NCBI GenBank assembly: GCA_963729195.1
Contig: CAVSNF010000025.1
Span: 62,001 to 126,000 of the forward strand
DNA: 64,000 bases
Source of the DNA: CAVPTL01 sp963729195
Lineage (GTDB): Bacteria; Actinomycetota; Thermoleophilia; Gaiellales; JAICJC01
Direction: 5' to 3'
Position numbers and translations under genes: made by a program. Of the stretch, positions 45,279-53,764 are shown in pieces; the stretch's first letter is position 1, and every line of letters begins with the position of its first letter. A model generated the notes under the pieces. The model had not been told where the DNA came from. It did not search any database and worked only from the letters and a program-made list of their open reading frames with translations.

Positions 45279-45608
45279 CTATGCCGAGAACCCCCACACC
45301 ACCCACGTGGGGAAGAGCAACGTCGCGAGATTTCCGATCAGGGCAAACCCGGTGATCAGGATGGGCACGCGCGGCCGCCTCGAGAGCGCCGCGCTGACCG
45401 CGGCCATAAACGTCACCACCAGGGCTGGGATGGCGCCCACCGAGCCGAGAATGACCGCCATGGCACCGAGGTCGAACGCGTGCCCGCCGATGCGGCCGAC
45501 GAGCATCTCCTCGAGCACCAAGCACCATCCCACCACCGCGAGCAGCGGTGGGATGCACGCGAGTTTAAGATCGTCCCGGTCGGCGGTGTGAGCGGATGTG
45601 GTCTGCAT
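45279..45608 (-). CDS. Small membrane protein
   Basis: 109 residues from ATG 45608. Three membrane helices: LACIPPLLAVVGWCLVLEE, GAMAVILGSVGAIPALVVTFMAAVSAAL, and VPILITGFALIGNLATLLFPTW. The short N-terminus is hydrophilic (MQTTSAHTADRDDLK). No family is recognised. It converges with the META lipoprotein gene with a 22-base gap, and diverges from the decarboxylase gene by 94 bases. Confidence 0.7.
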   Translation of the reverse strand: MQTTSAHTADRDDLKLACIPPLLAVVGWCLVLEEMLVGRIGGHAFDLGAMAVILGSVGAIPALVVTFMAAVSAALSRRPRVPILITGFALIGNLATLLFPTWVVWGFSA

Positions 45609-45702
45609 GTGCACAGGATCGTCCCGCAGCTGCGGCCGCGCATCGGGGGAACCCCCATCGTTGTCATCTGCTCGGCTTGGCCGCTCTTGGTAGGCTCGGG
45701 CG

Positions 45703-47076
45703 GTGCCGGCCGCGTTTGAGATCACCGCCAGCGGCCACCTCGAAATCGACGGCTGCGATGTGGTCGATCTGGTGGCCGAGCACGGCGCGCCACTTTGGGT
45801 GATCTCCGAGGCGACCATCCGGGCCAACTACGTGCGACTGCGAGATGCGTTTCGCCGCGTCCACGCGGCCACCACCGTGCTGTATGCGACCAAGGCAAAT
45901 CCAGAGCCGGCGATCATCCGGGTGGCACTGTCGGAGGGCGCGATGGTGGACGCCGTCACGCTCGGGCACATGCGCCTGATCGAGCGCGCCGGCGGCCGGC
46001 CGGAGCAGATCGTGCTCAACGGCAACTCAAAGACCGAGGCCGAGCTGCGATTCGCGCTGGCCAATCGCATCGCCATGATCAACGTCGACTCGCTGGCCGA
46101 GATGGAGCTGATCGCAGAGCTGGCCCCGCAGGCCGCGGGCGGCCGTCGCCAGCCGGTGTGTCTGCGGGTCGCATTCGACAACACCCGCGTCACCGGCGAC
46201 GACGCCGAGCTGGCCGGCTACGAGCACCTGGGCAAGTTCGGCATGGACCCGATCGACGTGCTGGCCGCAGCCGAGATCGCCCGCCGCCATCCCGGCATCG
46301 AGCTGGCCGGGCTGCACAACCACATCGGCTATCCCGGCTACGGCGAGACCTACTCACCCACGCTCGACCTGGAGCGTCACGTCGCCTACCTGACCCAGAC
46401 GCTGGAGGTCGCGCGCACGCTCCGCGACGACGGCCCCATGCTGCGCGTGCTGAATGTCGGCGGCGGCTACCGGGTGGGAAACCCGGCCGGGTTCGGGCCG
46501 GGAGGGCCGACCGTGTTTCCGACCGTCGAGCAGTACGCCGAGGCGATCGCCGGCTGCGCGCGCGACCTCTGTGCCGAGTGGGAGTTGGGATCGCCGGAGC
46601 TGATCCTCGAGGCCGGCGGCTATCTGGTGTCCGACGCGGTCGCCCTGATCGGCCGGCTGGGCGGGTCGAAGACGCGCCGTGCCGGCACCGAGCAACGCAG
46701 CTGGATCTTCCTCGAGGACACCTCGAGCTACCACTTCGTGCGACGCATGATGTACGGATTCCATCACCAGGTGGTGGCTGCCGGCCGGATGCACGACTCC
46801 CCCGACGGCCTCGTCTCGATCGCCGGGCCGGTGTGCACCGACGATGATGTTGCCATCGACGCGCCGTTGCCACAGCTTCACCGCGGCGACCTGGTCGCGG
46901 TGCTCGACAACGGCTCGTACTGTGAGGCGATCACCACTGACTACTGCGCGGTGCCGATCCCCGCCGCGGTGATGGTCTCGGACGGCCGCTCCTCAATCAC
47001 CCGCAAACGCGAGACGGTCGACGACCTGGTGGCCCGGTTCGATGTCCCCAGCTGGCTCGAGGTGGTCACCACGTGA
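45703..47076 (+). CDS. Fold-III PLP decarboxylase, diaminopimelate-decarboxylase-like but with altered active-site motifs
   Basis: 457 residues from GTG 45703. The TIM-barrel domain has the PLP-lysine motif YATKANP (K64), HNHIGYPGYGETY (205 onwards) and the phosphate-binding GGGY (253-256). The usual EPGR motif reads EAGGYLV (303 onwards), and the usual CxSxD motif at the second active site is CTDDD (C378). The Tyr near the end is in NGSYCEAITTDY. The missing Arg suggests a substrate other than diaminopimelate. It is coupled to a sugar isomerase gene by a GTGA overlap. It may act on an unknown amino acid or amine. Confidence 0.85.
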   Translation: MPAAFEITASGHLEIDGCDVVDLVAEHGAPLWVISEATIRANYVRLRDAFRRVHAATTVLYATKANPEPAIIRVALSEGAMVDAVTLGHMRLIERAGGRPEQIVLNGNSKTEAELRFALANRIAMINVDSLAEMELIAELAPQAAGGRRQPVCLRVAFDNTRVTGDDAELAGYEHLGKFGMDPIDVLAAAEIARRHPGIELAGLHNHIGYPGYGETYSPTLDLERHVAYLTQTLEVARTLRDDGPMLRVLNVGGGYRVGNPAGFGPGGPTVFPTVEQYAEAIAGCARDLCAEWELGSPELILEAGGYLVSDAVALIGRLGGSKTRRAGTEQRSWIFLEDTSSYHFVRRMMYGFHHQVVAAGRMHDSPDGLVSIAGPVCTDDDVAIDAPLPQLHRGDLVAVLDNGSYCEAITTDYCAVPIPAAVMVSDGRSSITRKRETVDDLVARFDVPSWLEVVTT

Positions 47077-47996
47077 GGCTCGGATTTCTGACAGCGTGCA
47101 TGCCCGAGCGAAGTCTCGAGGACATCGCCACCTGGGCGGCGGACAATGGCTATGAGGCGCTCGAGCTCGCCGCCTGGCCTCAGCTCGGCGACCGACCGTT
47201 CACGGCCAGCCACATCAGGGCGGATGACTTCGACGAAGCCGAAGCCGAGCGCGTGCGCCGCACGCTGGACGATCACGGGCTGACCCTCTCCGCGCTCGCC
47301 TACTACGACAACAACCTGGCACCGGTCGCTTCAGAGCGCGAGGCCTACCACGCGCATCTGCGGGCATGTATCGACGCGGCGGCCGTGCTCGGCGGCGTCC
47401 CCGTCGGCACATTCATCGGCCGCGACCCCGGACTCAGTGTGTCCGAGAATCTGCGTGAGGCCGAGCGCGTGTTTCCGCCGCTGGTCGACTACGCGGGTGA
47501 GCGCGGCGTGCGACTGATGATCGAAAACTGCCCGATGGAAGGGTGGCATCCGGACGGCTACCCCGGCAACCTCGCGTACTCGCCCGAGCTGTGGGAATGG
47601 ATGTTCGAACTCGGCCTCTATCTCAACTTCGACCCGTCGCATCTGCTGTGGCTCGGGATCGACCCCGTCGAAGCCGTGCGGCCCTACGTCGATCGCGTCG
47701 AGCACGCCCACGCCAAGGACGCCGAGACGTTCCCCAGCGAGCGCAACCGCTACGGCTTCTTCGGTCGGATCTCCACGCGCGAGCACCAGCCGTGGGACAT
47801 GGGCTGGTGGCGGTACCGGATTCCAGGTCTCGGGCAAGTCGACTTCGGCCGCTACGTCGACATGCTGTACGAGGGCGGGTTCGACGGCGTGCTGTCAGTC
47901 GAGCATGAGGATCCCGTATGGGGCGGCTCCCCTGACCTGGTGGAGGCGGGCCTTCGGATCGCCCACGACAACCTCCGCGGGCTGGTTGTGCGATGA
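47073..47996 (+). CDS. Sugar phosphate isomerase/epimerase, xylose-isomerase-like TIM barrel
   Basis: 307 residues from GTG 47073, in a four-base overlap (GTGA) with the decarboxylase stop. It starts MRLGFLTACMPERSLEDIATWAADNGYEALEL. Metal ligands are likely in MIENCP, NFDPSHLLW, EHAHAKDAE, and VLSVEHEDP. This is the usual set (Glu, Asp-His, His and Glu) of AP-endonuclease-2-like isomerases. It probably isomerises a sugar or inositol derivative. Coupling suggests one pathway with the decarboxylase. Confidence 0.92.
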   Translation: MRLGFLTACMPERSLEDIATWAADNGYEALELAAWPQLGDRPFTASHIRADDFDEAEAERVRRTLDDHGLTLSALAYYDNNLAPVASEREAYHAHLRACIDAAAVLGGVPVGTFIGRDPGLSVSENLREAERVFPPLVDYAGERGVRLMIENCPMEGWHPDGYPGNLAYSPELWEWMFELGLYLNFDPSHLLWLGIDPVEAVRPYVDRVEHAHAKDAETFPSERNRYGFFGRISTREHQPWDMGWWRYRIPGLGQVDFGRYVDMLYEGGFDGVLSVEHEDPVWGGSPDLVEAGLRIAHDNLRGLVVR

Positions 47997-48051
47997 CCAA
48001 ATTGTGGGATGATGCGGAGAGCGTGTCCATTGCCACAAGATGGGAGGATCG

Positions 48052-48357
48052 ATGATCGGCACCATTGTCAGCATCGGACCGAGCGAGAGCCTCGACCGCA
48101 GCCGCGCGTCGAGCGTCGCCGAACAGGCGGGGCCAGTGTTTGAAGGCATGCCGGGCCTACGCAGCAAGGTGTTCATGTGGGACGACCAGGCCGCGACCGT
48201 TACCAACGTGTACGTGTGGGAATCGGAGGAGGCCGCTCGGGCGTTCTTCACCCCAGCACTCGTGCAGCAGGTGATCGAGCTCTACGGTGTCGAGCCGCGG
48301 GTGCAGTTCACCGAGGTATCGGCCCTGGTCGATAACGGCGCGGCCGTTACCGCCTAA
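48052..48357 (+). CDS. Small dimeric alpha/beta-barrel protein, YdhR/ABM-like
   Basis: 101 residues from ATG 48052 behind GGGAGG. One ferredoxin-like domain: MIGTIVSIGPSESLDRS, FEGMPGLRSKVFMWDDQAATVTNVYVWESEEAARAFF, VIELYGVEPRVQFTEV. The second strand and helix fit the mono-oxygenase ydhR group (dimeric barrel). Such proteins may act on aromatic or polyketide-like compounds. It follows the isomerase by 55 bases on the same strand. Confidence 0.75.
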   Translation: MIGTIVSIGPSESLDRSRASSVAEQAGPVFEGMPGLRSKVFMWDDQAATVTNVYVWESEEAARAFFTPALVQQVIELYGVEPRVQFTEVSALVDNGAAVTA

Positions 48358-48358
48358 T

Positions 48359-48778
48359 TCACGGAGTGTCGCGTGGCGGCCACTCCACCAGTGGCGTCCC
48401 GATCTCCCAGTGGTGCCCGAACGGATCCTCGATCCGGCCGAGCAGCCAGCCGTGCGCGCGTTCGGCCGGGTGGATCACGGTTGCGCCGAGGGCTTCCGCG
48501 CGGTCGATCACGCTCTGAGGATCCTGGTCGATCAAGAGCAGCCGAACGGTGGTGCCGCCGAGCGACTCCGGGCTGAAATGATTATTCGGCGGCGACTCAT
48601 CCGACACCCAAAACGACGCGTCGCCCACCGACAGCTGGGCGACGACCTCCTCGTGTGCATCCGTGCCGCCCACGCGGTACAGCTCCACCGCACCGAACGC
48701 GGCCTTGTAGAACTCGATCGCTGCGCGACCGCGCCGCACTGACAGCTGGGGTGAGACGCTCACGTCGGCGGTGAGCAT
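48359..48778 (-). CDS. VOC family protein, PhnB-like (glyoxalase fold)
   Basis: 139 residues from ATG 48778. Two beta-alpha-beta-beta-beta units: VSPQLSVRRGRAAIEFYKAAFGAVELYRVGG and TTVRLLLIDQDPQSVIDRAEALGATVIHP. It ends in EDPFGHHWEIGTP, the typical end of PhnB-like proteins. A metal site is not certain. The stop lies 2 bases past that of the YdhR-like gene; the two genes converge. Confidence 0.9.
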   Translation of the reverse strand: MLTADVSVSPQLSVRRGRAAIEFYKAAFGAVELYRVGGTDAHEEVVAQLSVGDASFWVSDESPPNNHFSPESLGGTTVRLLLIDQDPQSVIDRAEALGATVIHPAERAHGWLLGRIEDPFGHHWEIGTPLVEWPPRDTP

Positions 48779-48814
48779 ATCCGGAGTACAGCGGAGTCCC
48801 GTAGTGGCAAAACT

Positions 48815-48830
48815 CTACCGCATACGGTAG
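48815..48830. promoter_or_regulatory. Palindromic operator candidate before the HTH gene
   Basis: CTACCG-CATA-CGGTAG, a perfect 6-bp inverted repeat with a four-base centre, 11 bases before the ATG at 48841. TAGACT at its right end could be a -10 box of a nearly leaderless transcript. The gene encodes an HTH protein, so self-regulation is plausible. Confidence 0.5.
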
Positions 48831-48840
48831 ACTTTTGTCC

Positions 48841-49542
48841 ATGGATATCCTGGCACTCTCCACCTCTGAGGCCGCTGCCGAGCTTTGCGTAAACGACCGG
48901 CGCGTGCGGCAACTCGTGGACGCGGGGCTGCTCGATGCGCAGAAGCTCGGTGGACGTCTCCTGATTGACCATGGAAGCGTCCGCCGGCTGAGGAATGCCC
49001 ACCGCGAGCCCGGCCGGGCATTGACGCCGAAGAATGCTTGGGGCCTGCTCAACCTCGCGAGTGGCAAGCCGTTCCGGGGAGGGGATCCGAAGTCGCGCTC
49101 GCGCATTAAGCACTACCTCGACGATTCCGGCGATGTTGCGCGGGTGGCCCATCGACTCAGCCGGCGGGGCGAGGCGCACTTTCTGCGCGGCCACCGACAG
49201 GACGTTGAGGCGATCGCTGCCGACGATCGGCTTGTCCTCAGCGGAGCAAGCGCCACCGACCACTTCGGGTTCGACCTTGTCGCCCCGGGTGTGCTCGAGG
49301 CGTATGCCGATCCCCGGCTCTACGACGACATCCGCCGGCGGTTCTTCCTCGAATCCGACAACGACTCGCCGAACGTCATTCTTCGGATCGTTCCATCGGC
49401 TGTGTGGGATGAGATCTCGGGCGAACGGTACGCACCTGCAGCGGCTGCTGCAATCGACCTATTCGAGTCTCGGGACGAACGGAGTCGACGAGCGGGCCGC
49501 GAGTACCTCGTCGGCATGGGCGGTGACGATGCCGCCCGTTGA
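48841..49542 (+). CDS. HTH protein, AbiEi-like antitoxin type
   Basis: 233 residues from ATG 48841; TTG 48835 is an alternative. An excisionase-like helix-turn-helix opens it: STSEAAAELCVNDRRVRQLVDAGLLDAQKLGGRLLIDHGSVRRL. The middle has SRRGEAHFLRGHRQDVEAIAADDRLVLSGASA and the end AAAAAIDLFESRDERSRRAGREYL, as in antitoxins paired with nucleotidyl-transferase-like toxins (AbiEii). The expected partner is absent: only a stub follows. A palindrome precedes the gene. Confidence 0.75.
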   Translation: MDILALSTSEAAAELCVNDRRVRQLVDAGLLDAQKLGGRLLIDHGSVRRLRNAHREPGRALTPKNAWGLLNLASGKPFRGGDPKSRSRIKHYLDDSGDVARVAHRLSRRGEAHFLRGHRQDVEAIAADDRLVLSGASATDHFGFDLVAPGVLEAYADPRLYDDIRRRFFLESDNDSPNVILRIVPSAVWDEISGERYAPAAAAAIDLFESRDERSRRAGREYLVGMGGDDAAR

Positions 49543-49585
49543 GATCCCGCCGGTGGGTTCCACCCTGGGCGAGATCAACGCCTGA
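49529..49585 (+). pseudogene. Stub of a possible partner (toxin) gene
   Basis: A small frame starts with ATG 49529, overlapping the HTH gene stop by 14 bases, as partners in such pairs do. It reads MPPVEIPPVGSTLGEINA and then stops. One base away a continuation reads LTARRGLHLFGVIDG and stops again. This may be a broken remnant of the second gene, but the sequence is short and the call is tentative. Confidence 0.3.
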
Positions 49586-49702
49586 CCGCGCGACGCGGGC
49601 TGCACCTGTTCGGCGTGATCGACGGCTGACCACCAAAGTGTGCCAATCCTCGGAGGTCAGTCGGGCGGCCGCACTCGCTGCGACCGCCCGACTCAGCGAC
49701 CC

Positions 49703-50392
49703 CTAGTTCGAGATCTTGATGTAGTCGATATCGCCGGTGTAGTAATCACACGTCGTGGTGATCTGGTCGCACTGGAGCTTGCCTGCGACGGTGATCGGAC
49801 GCGAGTTGGAGATCGTGCCGAGGCTGCCCGACGCGGTCTTCACAACCTGGCCGTCGACGCTGAGCGTCAGCTTGTTGGACGTGCGTGCGCACACCGCGGT
49901 GTGCCAGTTGCCGTCGCTGAGCACGGCCGGCGACTGCACCGAGGCACTCTTGCTGGAGCCCTTCATCAGGCACTTGATGCGGCCGTTGGGGTTCTCGATC
50001 TTCCAGTAGCCGGATGACCCCGCCTGGCCCTTCTGCACCATGTTTCCGAAGTGCTGGGTGGTGCGATACCGGATCGTCACCGTGTAATTCCCTGTCCCCG
50101 GGTTCAAACTGCTGTGGTTTGCCACCTGCACCAGGCGCTCGGGCTTGGCCGGCGGCGCGGTGGGGCTTACGAACGCCCACCGATATCCAGTCGCCCCCAT
50201 CACACTCACTCCGGTCTGAAGCCCCGACCCGATCGTGCCGTTGTAGTGGTTGGGCCCACTGTCGATCATGGTGTGAGCTCCAGGCCCCTCATTCATCTCC
50301 CAATCCGCGAGTGTGGCCGCGGATGCAGGTGCAACGAACGCTACGCCCACAACCAGCACTGCGACCAGCGGTGCCCCGAAACTCTTCCTCAT
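49703..50392 (-). CDS. Secreted LamG/concanavalin-like protein (short paralogue)
   Basis: 229 residues from ATG 50392. A signal peptide (MRKSFGAPLVAVLVVGVAF, ending APASA) is followed by one LamG-like domain: LADWEMNEGPGAHTMIDSGPNH to CDYYTGDIDYIKIS. It matches residues about 1-235 of the protein at 4667-6055 nearly line by line, and lacks the Ig-like and C-terminal modules. Cys pairs are kept. It probably binds glycans on the outside. The frame is clean. A shared ten-base motif lies upstream. Confidence 0.9.
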   Translation of the reverse strand: MRKSFGAPLVAVLVVGVAFVAPASAATLADWEMNEGPGAHTMIDSGPNHYNGTIGSGLQTGVSVMGATGYRWAFVSPTAPPAKPERLVQVANHSSLNPGTGNYTVTIRYRTTQHFGNMVQKGQAGSSGYWKIENPNGRIKCLMKGSSKSASVQSPAVLSDGNWHTAVCARTSNKLTLSVDGQVVKTASGSLGTISNSRPITVAGKLQCDQITTTCDYYTGDIDYIKISN

Positions 50393-50438
50393 AGCGCCCT
50401 CCCCAAGACGTTTTGGCTATTCCAGGAGCTAAGCCAAA

Positions 50439-50448
50439 ATAAACTGTA
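50439..50448 (-). promoter_or_regulatory. Upstream motif shared with the first LamG gene
   Basis: TACAGTTTAT on the coding strand, 47-56 bases before the ATG. The same ten bases lie before the first LamG gene (6092-6101). Confidence 0.4.
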
Positions 50449-50472
50449 TACCTACGGGACGATGGACGGCTC

Positions 50473-51684
50473 TCAACCCTCATCGTGGCGTTGATCCACG
50501 ACCAATCCCGGTCGCAGCCACAGGCTCGCGTGGCTCGGCTGCAAGGTTGTGTTGACGACGTCCAGCACTCCGGCCGACAACGAGTCAAGCTCGATCTGGT
50601 GGCGTAACCGGCCGGCGAACACGTCGAGCGTGTTGGCCGCGTCGTACTTCCCACGGTAGAAGCGGTGGTCGACCGCCCGCTGAATGCGCGACCGCAGCGG
50701 CTGGAAGGCCGCGGCAACGATCAGTGTCGAGATCGTCACCGCCAGCGCACCGGACTGACCTGTGAGCGACCGAAACGCCCATCCCATCAGCGAAATCCCG
50801 CCAAGATAGACGAGGGCCAGCACCAGGATCAGCGCCGCGTAGATCAGCGTGCGGCGGATGATCACATCGATCTCGTACAGCCGGTATCGGAGGATCGCAA
50901 TCCCGGTGGCGACCACCAGGCCGGTTCCGGCGGCCGCCAACAACGTCGAAAACGTGAGGCTCGACCAGTCACCCGGCAGCATCCACATCAACGGAGCCGA
51001 CGCCACCACGATGGCTAGCACGCTGGCTGCACCGCCAAACCACTTCAGCTGCTGCCGCAGGAGTCCCGTCGCCCGGCGGTAGCGCCCGACCAACGAGACC
51101 GCGGCGGCCACCGTCATCACGAACACCGCCAACAGCCCGGGGAACGCAAGGAAGCCGGGAACGTCACCAAACGTCGCACCCAGGCCGTGCTTGCGGTCGA
51201 GAAGCGCGCCGGAGTCGAGGGTGACGACGTCGTCGGCGAACACGATCCCGAACACGAAGGCAACCAGCGCCGCCAGCCAGAGCACCCCCACCACCCGCCA
51301 TCTCCGAGACGGCAGCCGGCCCTCGGGAAACAGCACCAGCAGCGGCGGTAAGACGAGTAGCACCAGCGGTTCGAACACCGCCGCCCCCAGTGCTGCCACT
51401 TCGCGGCCGGGAAGACCCAGCGACGCGGAGGAGTACGCATCCCAGAGCTTTCCCAGCGGCACGATCAATCCGATGGCGAGAAACAGCCAGCCGATCGGAT
51501 TGCGAGGCACCCGCAGACACAGCACCAACCCCACCGTCGCGCATCCCATGGTCGGAGCCACCGGGATCAACACCCACGACAGGGGCAAATCCGCGCGCAC
51601 TGTGAGCACCACCGCGCACACCATCGCCGCGACCGAGATCGCCCACACCGACCACACGAACCGCTCTCTCGTGATCAAGCTCAC
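50473..51684 (-). CDS. Membrane sensor-like protein without kinase domain
   Basis: 403 residues from GTG 51684. There are about nine membrane helices, beginning WSVWAISVAAMVCAVVLTV and including PNIGWLF-like PRNPIGWLFLAIGLIV and FEPLVLLVLPPLLVLFPEGRLPS. After the last helix comes AAAFQPLRSRIQRAVDHRFYRGKYDA, then ANTLDVFAGRLRHQIELDSL, VVNTTLQPSHASLWLRP. This is the N-terminal half of a well-known actinobacterial sensor histidine kinase type, but the protein ends where GAF and kinase domains would follow. No response regulator is adjacent. Confidence 0.85.
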   Translation of the reverse strand: MSLITRERFVWSVWAISVAAMVCAVVLTVRADLPLSWVLIPVAPTMGCATVGLVLCLRVPRNPIGWLFLAIGLIVPLGKLWDAYSSASLGLPGREVAALGAAVFEPLVLLVLPPLLVLFPEGRLPSRRWRVVGVLWLAALVAFVFGIVFADDVVTLDSGALLDRKHGLGATFGDVPGFLAFPGLLAVFVMTVAAAVSLVGRYRRATGLLRQQLKWFGGAASVLAIVVASAPLMWMLPGDWSSLTFSTLLAAAGTGLVVATGIAILRYRLYEIDVIIRRTLIYAALILVLALVYLGGISLMGWAFRSLTGQSGALAVTISTLIVAAAFQPLRSRIQRAVDHRFYRGKYDAANTLDVFAGRLRHQIELDSLSAGVLDVVNTTLQPSHASLWLRPGLVVDQRHDEG

Positions 51685-52084
51685 GAATCGATTCTGGCAT
51701 CGCGGCGTCTCGAGAACGTTACGAACTCAGCGGCCGAATCCCGCCCGCATGACGGTGATCGGGGCGACGCGGACGCCGGCCATGCGCTCGAGGGCGGCAT
51801 CGCACAGCACCACCCCCGGATCGATTCCCGCTAACTGCGATCGCGCCCGCTGTTACAACTTGACACGTTCCCAGGGGCGTGCTCTACTCCGGCGGTGCCT
51901 GAGGGACGACCGCTCCGTAGGAGCGGCAGTGCGCACGCGCCTCCGCCCTGGTGTTGATGGGTGACCTGGCGTACCCTGCGACAGATCCAGGAAACCAAAT
52001 GGACACATCTCGACTTCCTGGTCAAACGCTCGTAGGGTTAAGCGATAGCCCCAAATGTTCGCTCCGACCGGAGGATCCCTGTAG
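51685..52084. other. Divergent intergenic region
   Basis: 400 bases between the sensor-like gene (minus) and the phosphatase gene (plus). No gene, tRNA or terminator is visible. A 7-bp inverted repeat CCAGGAA (51987-51993) and TTCCTGG (52015-52021) is weak. Confidence 0.5.
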
Positions 52085-52786
52085 ATGGACGCTACAACCC
52101 GATTCGACGCTGTGGCACCAGAGACGTGCCGCATCTTTCTCGTACGCCACGGGCGCACCGTGATGAACACCCAGGTGCGGTTTCGAGGTCGCCTCGAAGT
52201 ACCGCTTGACGAAGTTGGCCGCCAGGAGGCGTGGGACGCCGCCCACGGCCTCAGCGACGCCAATATCAGCGCCGTCTACAGCAGCCCGCTGCGGCGCGCG
52301 GTCGAGGTTGGAGAAGCGATCACGTCGGTGTCCGAAGCCGGTGCGGTGATCCCCTTGCCGAACCTGGTGAACCTCGACTACGGCGTGTGGGAAGGGTTGA
52401 CCAAGGAAGAGTCGATCGAGCACGACCCGAAGGCCTTTGACCTCTACCTGAAGCAGCCTGAGGTTGCTGTCTGCCCCGAGGGAGAAGCCGTCGCGAACGC
52501 CGCCGATCGGGTGGTCGCCGCCCTCAAGGAGATCGGCAAGGCGCACGCCAACGGCAGCAGCGTTGCGGCCGTCTCGCACGGCGTGATGGTGCGCCTGGCG
52601 GTGCTGCGCGTCGCCGGCGCGACCGAGCACGACTGGCAGTTTGCGATGCCGACGGCATCGGCCGTGGTGTTCGACGTCACCGACGATCGCATCTCGCTGG
52701 CCCAGCCGGTCGATCGCAGCGATCCCGATCCGCGCAAGTCAGGTACCTACCTGTTCGCCCCGTCGTCGATCAAGGCTGCCTCTTGA
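52085..52786 (+). CDS. Histidine phosphatase family protein (phosphoglycerate-mutase-like)
   Basis: 233 residues from ATG 52085 with GGAGG upstream. The catalytic His is in FLVRHGRTVMNTQVRFRG (RHG), the second Arg in SSPLRRAVEV, the acid-base Glu in LDYGVWEGLTKEE, and the late His in AAVSHGVMVRLA. All key residues are present. It removes phosphate from a sugar phosphate or small molecule. Its stop overlaps the TTG of the sulfotransferase gene (TTGA). Confidence 0.93.
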   Translation: MDATTRFDAVAPETCRIFLVRHGRTVMNTQVRFRGRLEVPLDEVGRQEAWDAAHGLSDANISAVYSSPLRRAVEVGEAITSVSEAGAVIPLPNLVNLDYGVWEGLTKEESIEHDPKAFDLYLKQPEVAVCPEGEAVANAADRVVAALKEIGKAHANGSSVAAVSHGVMVRLAVLRVAGATEHDWQFAMPTASAVVFDVTDDRISLAQPVDRSDPDPRKSGTYLFAPSSIKAAS

Positions 52787-53764
52787 CCCAACCGGTGCTT
52801 GCGACCGGAATGGCGCGATCGGGCGGCAGCTGGATGGCATTGATGCTGGTGGCCGGCGGCGGAGCAGTGCATCTCAACGAGCCGCTCAACCGGCGCCACC
52901 CTCCCGGGCTTTCGCCGGGCATCCTGCGGGTGCCCAAGCCGCTCTCCTACCAGTACATCGGTGAGCACAACGACGCTCGAGTACGGCCCAGGCTTCGCGG
53001 ACATGTTCCGGCTGCACTACCACGTCGGCTCGGAGCTTCGGGCCAACCGATCGCCCTACGACCTGGCCAAGATGGCCAAGTACCTCTCGACCTTCACCGC
53101 CGGCCGGATCCGCCACTCGCGGCCGATCCTGGACGACCCCTACGCGGTGTTCGCCGCCCGCTGGCTGGCCGATCGGCACTTCTGCCGGGTGGTCTATCTG
53201 GTGCGACACCCGGCCGGCATCGTCAGCAGCCTCAAGCGGATCGGCACGCGCTGGAGCGACAACCTGCCCGACATCGCCGCCCAGCCGGAGCTGAGGGAGG
53301 CGTATCTCTCGAACTTCAGCGATGACATCGACCGCACGTTGAGCCAGCCGTTCGACGTGGTCGAGCACGGCTGCCTGCTCTACCGGCTGATCCACTCAGC
53401 GATCGCCCAGGATGCCGAGCGCCATTCGGATGCGATCGTCGTCCGCTACGAGGATCTGGCCGAGCAGCCGGTGCCCGAGTTTCGGCAGCTGTACGGCCGT
53501 CTGGGCATGGAGTTCGGCGAGCAGGCCGAGACAGCGATCAGGACCGCCACCAGTCCGCAGGACTCGCGCCGGAGTAACCCGTGGGGCCGGGTCGGACTGT
53601 CCAAGACCGCCTTCCAGCCGATGGACAGCCGCGCCAACGCCTGGGCCTGGCGCAAGCGCCTGACCCCGGCCGAGCAGGAGGCTGTGATCGAACGCACCGC
53701 CGACGTGGCAGGCCTCTTCTACTCAGACGACGAACTCTCTGTCGAAGGAATCAGAGCCAAGTGA
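52783..53764 (+). CDS. Sulfotransferase family protein (frame-broken)
   Basis: About 326 residues from TTG 52783, which overlaps the previous stop. The PAPS 5'-phosphosulfate loop is VLATGMARSGGSWMA. After a break near 52970 (one extra base) the frame carries TTLEYGPGFADMFRLHYH, then VVYLVRHPAGIVSSLKRIG, the 3'-phosphate site, and IVVRYEDLAEQP. It would transfer sulfate to a sugar, lipid or other acceptor. Its end overlaps the antiporter GTG in a GTGA, so three genes form one coupled operon. Confidence 0.85.
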
